Shown: positions 19,809 to 27,395 of the stretch, one piece after another
How the letters are laid out: each line of letters opens with the position of its first letter
Numbering within the stretch: position 1 is the stretch's first letter
Assembly: GCA_027493615.1 (NCBI GenBank)
Contig: JAOSKK010000002.1
Location: 1 to 64,000 of the forward strand
DNA from: Verrucomicrobiota bacterium
GTDB taxonomy: Bacteria > Verrucomicrobiota > Verrucomicrobiia > Limisphaerales > J093
Direction of reading: 5' to 3'
Length of the DNA: 64,000 nt
The notes under the pieces: generated by a model
Told to the model about the DNA's origin: nothing
What the model saw: the letters and a program-made list of their open reading frames with translations, nothing else
The model's database searches: none
Made by a program: the position numbers and the translations under genes

Positions 19809-20618
19809 TTCCGAATCGCCCGGGTCCGCCACGGCCGCTTGCGACGTTGCCTGGGCCACGCGAGCCTCGCGCACCATCGCGTAGCGCGTGAGGGTGGAGA
19901 AGCTGTTGACCGCGGCGATGAAGAGTCCCTGCCAGCCGTCCAGAAACCCCGCGCGCAAGACGTAGCCCCGCAAAAACTTCCACGCCGGCCGTCCCGCGAG
20001 CGTCAGGAGACCGGGCGTTCCGGCGCGGGCCAGGCGGGCGGCCACAAACCCTTCCTGGTACGGGACAATCTTGGCCAGGTGTCGTGCGATCGTTTCGTTG
20101 CTGTAATGCAGGAGGTCCGCCCCGAGCCTCCCCACCGAACCCTGCACCTCAAGCCGCGCATGCGGTTCCTGGCCCGTCCAGTGCGCCCGGCCCCGCTGCC
20201 ACAACCGCAAGACGCGATCCGGATACCAGTCACCGTGCCGAATCCAACGACCGCAATAGAAGGTGCAGCGCGGAAACTCGTAGGCCGCATGCCGCGGCCC
20301 CCGACCCGACCCAGCAAACAGTGCCGCCATTTGTGCCTGCAGCGGTCCCGACACCACCTCGTCGGCATCCAGATTGAGCACCCAAGGCTGGGTGGCCTTG
20401 GCGGCGGCGGAGTTCTTCTGGCCGATGAAACCCTTCCAGGGCTCACGGAACACCTGCCCGCCCCGCTCCCGCACCAACCGCTCGGTGCCATCCTGGGTCT
20501 CGGCATTCAGCACCACGATCAACTCCCGCGTCCACCCGGCCACGCTGGCCAGCGCCGGACCGATCCGGTGCGCCTCCGCACCGGAGACCATGCACACCGA
20601 GATGGGCAGGGGCACCAT
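19758..20618 (-). CDS. Glycosyltransferase family 2, LPS-core WaaE/KdtX-like
   Basis: About 286 residues. It opens PISVCMVSGAEAHRIGPALASV, then ELIVVLNAETQDGT, the family stretch FREPWKGFIGQKNSAAAKA, and the metal-binding VLNLDADEVVSG. Next comes YCGRWIRHGDWYPDRVLRLW, characteristic of WaaE/KdtX-type LPS-core glycosyltransferases. A basic, Gly-rich tail follows. It is convergent with the GT2 gene at 18923 and overlaps it by about 50 bases. Role: addition of a core sugar to lipid A-linked oligosaccharide at the inner membrane. Confidence 0.88.
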   Translation of the reverse strand: MVPLPISVCMVSGAEAHRIGPALASVAGWTRELIVVLNAETQDGTERLVRERGGQVFREPWKGFIGQKNSAAAKATQPWVLNLDADEVVSGPLQAQMAALFAGSGRGPRHAAYEFPRCTFYCGRWIRHGDWYPDRVLRLWQRGRAHWTGQEPHARLEVQGSVGRLGADLLHYSNETIARHLAKIVPYQEGFVAARLARAGTPGLLTLAGRPAWKFLRGYVLRAGFLDGWQGLFIAAVNSFSTLTRYAMVREARVAQATSQAAVADPGDSESPPARGADGQGRRGTR

Positions 20619-20852
20619 GAGACTAGCGCGCAGTGGCCCGGCCTTGCGCGGGGAGGAATCGACACCGGAATCACGGGGCCAAGCCTAACGGAAACGCCGC
20701 CCGCGTCAGCCTGGAAATCGATGGCCCCTGCCGTACCCTGCGGGGTCGGACCTCGCCAGTTGATTGGGGCCGTGCGGTTTGTACGGTTCTCACCACCCTC
20801 CGAGCGGCTTGCACGCCCTTTGGCCCTCCGTTCTTCCAATGCACGGCGCCCG

Positions 20853-21603
20853 TCAGTCACCGCCCCTCACCTCCGCCTTGAGGTTGGGCGGCAGGAAGTC
20901 AACAAACCACGGCTCGGGCGCGCTCCAGAACCGACGCGTCTCCCCGCGCCACACGAACTCGAGTTCCGCTGCATGCAGCGCCTGGCAGGGCAGGATCAGC
21001 CGTTGCCGCTGCGCCTCGGTCAACCGCCGCTCCACCAGCGCGAGATAGGCCTGCTCGTCGCCGCCGTATAGCTTGTCGCCCACCACTGGATGCCCCACGT
21101 GCGCCAGGTGAATCCGGATCTGATGCTTCCGACCTGTCAAAGCTTCCACCCGCAACAGCGCAAACTCGCCCTCCGTCCGCCGGAATGTCCCGATCCTTTC
21201 CCATCGGGTCTCCGCCGGGACACCGTCCGAGCGCACACGATCCTTGATCGCCACCGGGCTGTCGGGGTCGGGCCCGAGCGGCGCCGTGATGCAACCGCGT
21301 GGGGCGGACGGGCTGCGGTGGACGATGGCGAGGTAGCGCTTGCGGACCTGGCGGCTCTCCCAGATCCGCCGCAAGTCCCGCGCCGCTTCCGCGTGCTTGG
21401 CGCACATCACCAACCCGCTGGTCTCGCGGTCCAGGCGATTGACGAGCTGCGGCGCGCTGCCGGACCCGGAGGTAAAGTCTGACGCGGCTGATCAGGCTCG
21501 AGCGGGCATCGCCCTTGGTGGGGTGACAAACCAGGTCGGCTGGCTTGTGGACCACGAGCCAGTCGTCGTCCTCAAACACGATGGGAAAGAGGTCGTTGCT
21601 CAC
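20853..21603 (-). CDS. RluA-family RNA pseudouridine synthase (frameshifted)
   Basis: The N-terminus is MSNDLFPIVFEDDDWLVVHKPADLVCHP, the usual RluA opening without an S4 domain. A frame change near 21475 leads to LVNRLDRETSGLVMCAK, which holds the catalytic aspartate (RLDRETSG). TGRKHQIRIHLAHVGHPVVGDKLYG follows, a conserved family block. Corrected length is about 250 residues. It isomerises uridine to pseudouridine in rRNA or tRNA; the substrate cannot be told from sequence. The 234 bases upstream of the neighbouring glycosyltransferase gene contain nothing recognisable. Confidence 0.9.
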
Positions 21604-21651
21604 CCTGCTCCGTGCTTGTCAGGAACCGGCCTCCGGGTATCCTCGCCCACG

Positions 21652-22284
21652 ATGCAAGCGAAGCACGTCTGGCCGGTCGTGCTGATGGTCGGTCTCGCGC
21701 TCACCCGAATCCCGGGCGTTTTGCCCGTCAACTTCAGCGCGGTGTACGGTCTGCTGTTCTGTGCCGGCGTCTATTTCTCGGGTCGGATGGCCTGGTGGTT
21801 GCCGTTGGCCACCCTGGCTGTCACCGATCTCGGGCTCGGCGTCTATTACCATTTCACCGCGGGCACGACGGTGTTGCAGCCTTACCTGGTGGTCAACTAC
21901 GCTGCCTACGCCGGGCTCATCGCTCTGGGGCGGTGTTTCCGGCCGGGCGCTTCCTGGTTCAGCCTGCTCGGCGGAGGCATCTTCGGCGCCTTGCTCTTCT
22001 ATCTGCTCACGAACACCGCGGCCTGGCTGTTCAATCCGTTCGGCAACCCGGAGTACACCAAAGACTTCACCGGATGGATCCTGGCCCTTACCAAAGGCAC
22101 CGCGGGTTACCCGCAGACTTGGGAGTTTTTCCGAAACACACTCCTCAGCGGCGGCCTGTTCACCGGCCTCTTCGCCGGCGCCATGAAGCTCACCGCCGCC
22201 TCCGAGCCCCAGGAGGAGCCCGAGCCGGTGCCCGAAGAGGAAGCCGAACCGGCCGAACCCGCGCCCGAGGAAGCGAAGGCCTGA
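21652..22284 (+). CDS. DUF6580 family integral membrane protein
   Basis: Inner-membrane protein of about 210 residues with five or six hydrophobic helices. It has the family features TRIPGVLPVNFSAVYGLLFCAGVYF, AWWLPLATLAVTDL and FNPFGNPEYTKDFTGW. This family resembles small substrate-binding (S) components of ECF-type vitamin transporters, but no substrate is established. The C-terminus is an acidic, repetitive tail (PEPVPEEEAEPAEPAPEEA), probably disordered. The next gene (phosphoesterase) follows on the same strand after 50 bases. Confidence 0.8.
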   Translation: MQAKHVWPVVLMVGLALTRIPGVLPVNFSAVYGLLFCAGVYFSGRMAWWLPLATLAVTDLGLGVYYHFTAGTTVLQPYLVVNYAAYAGLIALGRCFRPGASWFSLLGGGIFGALLFYLLTNTAAWLFNPFGNPEYTKDFTGWILALTKGTAGYPQTWEFFRNTLLSGGLFTGLFAGAMKLTAASEPQEEPEPVPEEEAEPAEPAPEEAKA

Positions 22285-22334
22285 TCTCCACCGGTTCGTC
22301 CCCGCACCCGTGCGGGCAACCCGCTCCCACCGCT

Positions 22335-22811
22335 GTGCCCCGCCTCGGCCTTATCTCCGACACCCACGGATTGCTTGACCCACGGGTCCTCGAGTGGCTG
22401 GCCGGGGTGGATCACATCCTCCATGCGGGCGACATCGGCCGCCCGCAGATCCTGCTCGAACTCGAAAGCCTCGCCCCGGTCACCGCCGTTTCCGGCAACA
22501 CCGACCACGGCCTTGCCTGCCGCGAGACCGAGGTCGTCAACGTCCAGGGCCGCAAGTTCCTCGTGCACCACATCGTCGATCCCCATCGCCTCACGGAAGT
22601 CCTCGCCCGCCGACTCCGCGCCGAACGCCCCGACGTCGTGGTCTTCGGTCACACCCACGAGCCGTTCTGCCAGACCGTGGATGGCGTGCTGTTCGTGAAC
22701 CCCGGCTCGGCCGGCCGCGCCCGCTTTGGGAAACCTCGCACCCTGGCCATCCTCCATTGGGAAGGCGCCGCCGGCTCCTCCACCGTCGATTTCCTCACCT
22801 TGGGTCCATGA
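22335..22811 (+). CDS. YfcE/MJ0936-type metallophosphoesterase
   Basis: Small calcineurin-like phosphoesterase of about 158 residues with all metal motifs: GLISDTHG, HAGDIG, SGNTDH, VVFGHTHEP and VNPGSAGRAR. The GTG at 22335 gives the usual short N-terminus directly before the first motif. Family members hydrolyse phosphodiesters in vitro with Mn2+; the physiological substrate is unknown. It is convergent with the formate-THF ligase gene 22 bases away. That gap and the ligase stop contain the palindrome CCTCACGTGAGG (22831-22842), a possible shared terminator. Confidence 0.9.
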   Translation: MPRLGLISDTHGLLDPRVLEWLAGVDHILHAGDIGRPQILLELESLAPVTAVSGNTDHGLACRETEVVNVQGRKFLVHHIVDPHRLTEVLARRLRAERPDVVVFGHTHEPFCQTVDGVLFVNPGSAGRARFGKPRTLAILHWEGAAGSSTVDFLTLGP

Positions 22812-22832
22812 CCCGCTGTAGGCCGCGTGCCC

Positions 22833-24473
22833 TCACGTGAGGCCCGTCGCCCGACCGTCCGGCAGGATCTGAATGCGGGCGGCGGCCGGCACCTTGGGCA
22901 GGCCTGGCATGGTGACGATGTTCCCGCAGATCGCCACGACGAACCCGGCACCCGCCGCCAACCGCAGCTCGTTCACCGTGATCCGGAAATCGCGCGGCCT
23001 GCCGCGGCGCGCTGGGTCATCTGACAGCGAGGCGGCGGCCTTCGCCACGCAGACAGGCAGGAGGTGGAACCCGTGGCGTTCGAGCATCTCGAGGTCATTC
23101 GCCGCGCTGCGGTGATAATCCACGCCGTCCGCCCCGTAGAGCTTGCGCGCCAGCACGTCGAGCTTCCGCTCCAGCGTCTGCCCCGGCTCGTAGAGAAACC
23201 GGAACTTGCGCCGGCGATTCCGTTCGATGGAGCGGAGCACCGCTTCGGCCAACTCGATCGCCCCCGCCCCACCGCGCTGGTAATGATCGGCCACCGCCGC
23301 CTCCACCCCCTGGCGGGCGCAGAACTTCACGATGCGATCCAGGTCCGCAGGCTGATCGTCGTCGAACCGGTTCAGCGCCACCACGGGCTCGAGGCCGAAG
23401 TGCCGGATGTTCTCGATGTGCTTGGCGAGATTGGCCAACCCGCCGTCTTCCTTGCTCCCGCCGTGGTAGGCCACGGCCTTGGCCGTCGCCACAACCACCA
23501 CCGCCGCGGGTCGCAACCCCGCCGTGCGGCATTTGAGATGAAAGAATTTCTCGGCGCCGAGCTCGGTGGCGAACCCCGCCTCGGTCACCACGCACTCGGC
23601 CAGCTTCAACGCCAGCCGGGTGGCGAGCGCCGTGTTGGTTCCCTGCGCAATGTTCGCAAAGGGCCCTCCATGCACGAACGCCGGGGTGCCCTCGAGGGTC
23701 TGGACCAGGTTCGGGTGAATGGCGTCCCGCAACAGCACCTGCATGGCGCCCACCGCCTGCACTGCCGTCGCCCGCACCGGCGCGTCCCGAAACGTGAAGC
23801 CCACCACCATCTCGCCCAGCCGCCGGCCGAGATCGGTGAAGTCCTGCGCCAGACACAACACCGCCATCACCTCCGACGCCGGCGTGATGTTGAAGCCGTC
23901 CTTGCGCGGCATCCCGTTCTTCACCCCGCCCAGGCCAACGAAGATCTCGCGCAACGCCCGGTCGTTGAGGTCGATGACCCGCCGCAACACGATCCGCCGC
24001 GGATCGATCCCGAGTTCGTTGCCGTGGTGAATGTGGTTGTCCACCATCGCCGCCAGCAGGTTGTTCGCCTTTGACACCGAGTACATGTCCCCGACGAAAT
24101 GCAGGTTGATCGCCTCCGCCGGCGTGACTTGCGCCCGCCCTGCGCCGGTGCCTCCCCCTTTGATGCCGAAGTACGGCCCCAACGACGGCTCGCGCAGGCA
24201 GATTGCGGTTCGTTTACCGAGCTGCCGCAAGGCGTCCCCGAGGCCGATCGTGGTGGTGGTCTTCCCCTCGCCTTGCGGCGTGGGCGTCATCGCCGTCACC
24301 AGGATCAGCCGGCCGTCCGGCGCCGCCGCCCGCGCCGTCAGTTCCTCGACCGGGATCTTGGCGATGTAATGGCCGTGGGGCAGCACCTGCTCGGGGTCCA
24401 ACCCCAGTTCCCGTACAACCGCTTGAATTCGCCGGGGCGCGGCCAGGCCGGCGCGTGCGCTCTCAGAACTCAT
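22833..24473 (-). CDS. fhs: Formate--tetrahydrofolate ligase
   Basis: Catalyses ATP-dependent formylation of tetrahydrofolate to 10-formyl-THF (one-carbon metabolism, purine and fMet supply). About 546 residues and free of frameshifts. The P-loop-like GEGKTTTTIGL, CLREPSLGPYFGIKGGGTG, NLHFVGDMYSVSKANNLLAA, FVHGGPFANIAQG and TMPGLPKVPAAARI are all present and match the family. The open frame extends upstream to 24698 only through repeat sequence, so MSSESARAG at 24473 is the likely start. It appears monocistronic. Confidence 0.96.
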   Translation of the reverse strand: MSSESARAGLAAPRRIQAVVRELGLDPEQVLPHGHYIAKIPVEELTARAAAPDGRLILVTAMTPTPQGEGKTTTTIGLGDALRQLGKRTAICLREPSLGPYFGIKGGGTGAGRAQVTPAEAINLHFVGDMYSVSKANNLLAAMVDNHIHHGNELGIDPRRIVLRRVIDLNDRALREIFVGLGGVKNGMPRKDGFNITPASEVMAVLCLAQDFTDLGRRLGEMVVGFTFRDAPVRATAVQAVGAMQVLLRDAIHPNLVQTLEGTPAFVHGGPFANIAQGTNTALATRLALKLAECVVTEAGFATELGAEKFFHLKCRTAGLRPAAVVVVATAKAVAYHGGSKEDGGLANLAKHIENIRHFGLEPVVALNRFDDDQPADLDRIVKFCARQGVEAAVADHYQRGGAGAIELAEAVLRSIERNRRRKFRFLYEPGQTLERKLDVLARKLYGADGVDYHRSAANDLEMLERHGFHLLPVCVAKAAASLSDDPARRGRPRDFRITVNELRLAAGAGFVVAICGNIVTMPGLPKVPAAARIQILPDGRATGLT

Positions 24474-24597
24474 AGGCGCCGACACACCACTCGCGGATCG
24501 GTCCGGAAGCAAGCAGAATCCAGAGGGGCAGAATCCGGAAGGGGCGGAATCCTGCGAGGGTAGCATGGGGGCGCCTTCCCCGTTCCTCCGTCCCCCG

Positions 24598-24681
24598 GAG
24601 CCTGTGGTGCAGGCGTCCCGCCTGCAGCTTCGCGACACCGAGCCTGTGGTGCGGGCGTCCCGCCTGCAGCTTCGCGACACC
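24598..24681. repeat. Two tandem 42-bp direct repeats
   Basis: Units at 24598-24639 and 24640-24681 are identical except at one base (A/G). Each contains a palindromic core GCAGGCGTCCCGCCTGC or its G variant. The core resembles the GTGCGGGC...GCCTGCAC hairpin of the elements at 4534 and 30185. The repeats lie between the fhs start and the end of the gene at 24695. Confidence 0.85.
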
Positions 24682-24694
24682 GTTAAGTATTGAA

Positions 24695-25683
24695 TCAAGG
24701 GCTGACCCCGGGGGTGGGACCAATGTAGCGGCGGGCAATGACCACGTTGTCAAACCACACCACGTTCACCGGGTGCTTCGTCCACCGATCTGTGATGTAG
24801 CTCTCCAGCGTCAGCGCGTTGGCCCGTAACGCCTCGGTCCGGCGCCAGTTGATTCCCTGCCAGTGGCCGGTCAAACGACCGTCAATCCAGAAGGCCTGTT
24901 CGCCATCCGCTTCCCCCGGCGTGTTGTGGCCCAACATGAACTCGACCGCGATCCACCGGTCCCGCGGGATCACGGGCGCCTCGGGCACCGCGAACGAGTT
25001 GCCCCAGTACTTGCCGTCCGGCGCCGGCAGCATCTCGTGCCAATAGCTGTAGAAGTTCCACCGGCCCGGCGGCGGATTGCGCCCCCAATCGCCCCACGGC
25101 TCGATCGCCGTCGAAAACCGCTCGTCCCCCGCCGGCTTCACCCCCGCGCCGCCAAAACCGCTCCACCGGTCCCCGCCACGCAGGCCTCGATTCGCCCGCA
25201 ACGTGACAAAGTGATGGACATAGTCGCAGTCCGCGTCGAAGCGCGTGTAGAACCGGATGTAAACACGGTGCACCGGCTCGAACCACTTCGTCAGCCCCCC
25301 GCCCGTGTCGCGGCCCAGATGCGCTTCGACCCGCAGGCTGCGCTGCCCCAGGCCTGGCAATCCCGGCGGCGCCAGACTGAGGACCTGGCCCCCTTGTTGC
25401 CGGTCTCGTCCCAGCCTGCGCCCAGCACGCCCGACTCGAAATCGTCGGCGAAGATCACGTCCGGGTGACCGCGCAACCCGGCGTCTCCGCTGACCCCGGC
25501 CGCCAACCCGTTGCCCTCGGGCAACAACCGCTTCGGCGCCAGGTTCTCCAAGCGTTCCTCCGCCGCGACCCCAGCGGCAACCACCACCAAACCGAGGACA
25601 CCCAACGTCGCCGTCAACCCCCGCCCACGTCGTCGCCGCCACACCACGCGCGATCCCACACGCATCTCCGGACAAATAGCCAT
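24695..25683 (-). CDS. Secreted concanavalin-like (lectin/lyase-type fold) protein (frameshifted)
   Basis: The N-terminus has a basic region and a hydrophobic core ending in an AGVAA-EE cleavage-like site, so export is likely. After VIFADDFESGVLGAGWDE a frame change near 25390 leads to LRVEAHLG and RVYIRFYTRFDADCDYVHHF. DRWIAVEFMLGHNTPGEADGE and FWIDGRLTGHWQGI follow, with a final VNVVWFDNVVIARRYIG. This order (FESG start, beta-rich body, WFDN-x-VIA end) is typical of jelly-roll carbohydrate-binding or polysaccharide lyase-like proteins. I cannot name an enzyme and see no confident catalytic set. An alternative start is MRVGS at 25665. About 330 residues. Confidence 0.7.
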
Positions 25684-26165
25684 GCCGCTCTTTCTACGCG
25701 CCCACCCCGGCTTGTCCAGCCCGGCATCCCGCCCAGGCCGCCGGCCTACACCATCGTAGCCAGGAAACCCCATACCCGCTGTAGGCGCCAGCGTGAGGCG
25801 GCGTGGTGGGCCGGGGGCAATACCCCCGCGCCTCCTGACGTCGGCGCCTACGGTCGGGGCTTCATGCCGCGTACGAAACCTCCGGGTTGCCATGGGCATC
25901 GCCCACAGACCAGGCCCCCCGTGACCTCACGCCCTGCAAGGGCAAACCCACGGCGGTGGTCGCCGCGTAGCCGCAGAGAGGTTGGTCCGGCTCAGGGGCG
26001 CTGCCCCTGCCTACGATGGCCACCGCCCAACAGGCGACCACTCCAGCCACCGCCCTACAGGCGACAGTTCCCACCGCCACCTTTCCCGGAGCCCTTCCCG
26101 CACCCGCCCTCCCAGCGATTGGCGATCGCCTCACGCCCCCGCGAGACGCAACAGGCCGCGCCGCT
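25684..26165. other. 482-base stretch without a recognisable gene
   Basis: It holds the inverted repeat at 25778-25855. It also has short direct repeats around 26025-26080 in which a CAGGCGAC motif recurs beside CCACCGCC. A 90-codon open frame on the minus strand (25862-26134) is made largely of these repeats and I do not regard it as a gene. Confidence 0.6.
25778..25855. repeat. Inverted pair of the TGTAGGCGCC repeat family
   Basis: The left arm begins GCTGTAGGCGCC and the right arm ends GGCGCCTACGGTC. The arms are roughly 80% complementary over about 27 bases, separated by about 25 bases that include GGGGGC/TACCCCC. The same motif occurs at 27229, 47125-47238 and 50478, so this is a dispersed REP-like family found in pairs and singly. 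Confidence 0.75.
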
Positions 26166-26633
26166 TCACTTCGCCGGCTGGGCGTCCTCGGCCGGGAACA
26201 CGCTCACCATCCAGCCGATGCCAAACCGGTCGGTCACCATCCCAAATCGCGAGGTCCAGAACGTCTTCCCCAGCGGCATCCGCACCTGTCCGCCCTCCGC
26301 CAGCGCGGCAAAGGCGCGGTCAGCCTCGGCCTCCGTCGGCACGCTCAGCGACAGCGAAAACCCGGCGAACTTCTGGTCGGGTTCACAGCCATCGGACGCC
26401 ATCACCGTGGTGCCGCCCACGCGGAAACTGCTGTGCATGATCTTGTCTTCAAAACCGGCGGGAAGCACGCCCGGCGGCGGCGGGTCCGGGCTTTCCTTGA
26501 AGCGCATCACCATGTCCACCGTGGCACCCAGCGCCTTCTGATAGAACGTGAGGGCCTCGTCGCAGCGACCACCGAAGAAGAGGTAGGGCTGCACGACGGG
26601 TTGCGGGGTGGGAACGACGGGAGACGTAGCCAT
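26166..26633 (-). CDS. VOC (glyoxalase fold) family protein, PhnB-like
   Basis: About 155 residues of the PhnB-like vicinal-oxygen-chelate fold: QPYLFFGGRCDEALTFYQKALGA at the N-terminus, IMHSSFRVGGTTVMASDG in the middle and GKTFWTSRFGMVTDRFGIGWMV at the end. The family is annotated variously as 3-demethylubiquinone methyltransferase-like. The chemistry of this subgroup is not established and it often lacks a full metal set. It lies 67 bases downstream of the DUF1428 gene on the same strand, and the two probably form a unit. Confidence 0.92.
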   Translation of the reverse strand: MATSPVVPTPQPVVQPYLFFGGRCDEALTFYQKALGATVDMVMRFKESPDPPPPGVLPAGFEDKIMHSSFRVGGTTVMASDGCEPDQKFAGFSLSLSVPTEAEADRAFAALAEGGQVRMPLGKTFWTSRFGMVTDRFGIGWMVSVFPAEDAQPAK

Positions 26634-26700
26634 AAGGTTCGTGGGGTTCTCGTTTCAGGCAGGTGGTGATCGGGAACAGCCGGGAAAGGCGACGACCGGT

Positions 26701-27064
26701 TCAGGCCTGCACCAGGCTTCGGGAAGCCGCCATAGGCCATGCGCGTGCAGTCGAAGATCTTTCCCGCCGGGTCGCACAGTTCCTTCACCCGCGGGTCCGC
26801 CATGATCCGGGCGTTGGCTGCATCGCGGGCTTCTTTCGAAGCATAGACCACCCAGGCGAACACCACCGTCTCCGCGGGGCGGCAACCGGCCAGTTGCGGA
26901 AACGACACCATCCCCTCCACCTGCAGATCGTCGCCGACACACTCCCGGTACTCCAGAGCCCCGTGTTCTTTCCACAGAGCCGCCGCCCGCTCGGCAACCT
27001 GCCGGTACTGCTCGAGCTTGTCCCGGGGCACCGGCAACACGAAACCGTCGATGTACTGGCTCAT
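26701..27064 (-). CDS. DUF1428 family protein (one-base frameshift at the C-terminus)
   Basis: Small protein with a ferredoxin-like (dimeric alpha-beta barrel) fold. It starts MSQYIDGFVLPVPRDKLEQY and contains FAWVVYASKEARDAANARIM and KIFDCTRMAYGGF. As read, the frame continues to 26507 and into the VOC gene. Removing one base from the GGG run at 26721-26723 gives GGFRSLVQA and a stop at 26701, exactly the usual family ending and length (about 120 residues). I therefore give the corrected end. The function of the family is unknown; it is often found beside PhnB-like VOC genes. Confidence 0.88.
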
Positions 27065-27228
27065 GGCAGGTCCTGGACGATGGCCCGCCTCAACCGCGCG
27101 GGAGGGCAGACGGACAGGGGTGGCGGTCCTCCGACTTCACTACTGTACTGCATACGGTTGACTTAATAGTCCACGAAGGGTGTCGCGTCAATGGTCCAGG
27201 CGAACCTCCAGCCTGGGAATCTCGTGCC

Positions 27229-27252
27229 CTGTAGGCGCCGATGTGAGGAGGC
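27229..27252 (+). repeat. Single copy of the TGTAGGCGCC repeat
   Basis: CTGTAGGCGCCGATGTGAGG and the following bases match the family seen at 25778 and 47125. It lies in the 331-base gap between the DUF1428 and beta-helix genes. The only other notable feature of that gap is a less GC-rich patch at 27140-27175 that could hold a promoter. Confidence 0.65.
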
Positions 27253-27395
27253 ATTCAGGCGGGGTCAGAAACCGCTCGCCGCCCGGGCCCGGGCGCCCCG
27301 CGGCCGTCCACTTCCGCCCGGGTGTCCGTGGCCGGCATTTGCGCTCACCATCCAGGTTTGACCTTCTCCCGCTCCGCGGCGCAGGCTGTGCCGCC

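Noticed and set aside
24598..24681. Possible minimal CRISPR array
   Set aside because: The two 42-base units are directly adjacent with no spacer between them and there are no cas genes in the window.
25862..26134. 90-codon minus-strand frame
   Set aside because: It is built from short repeats (CAGGCGAC, CCACCGCC) and has no ribosome-binding site or homologous motif I recognise.
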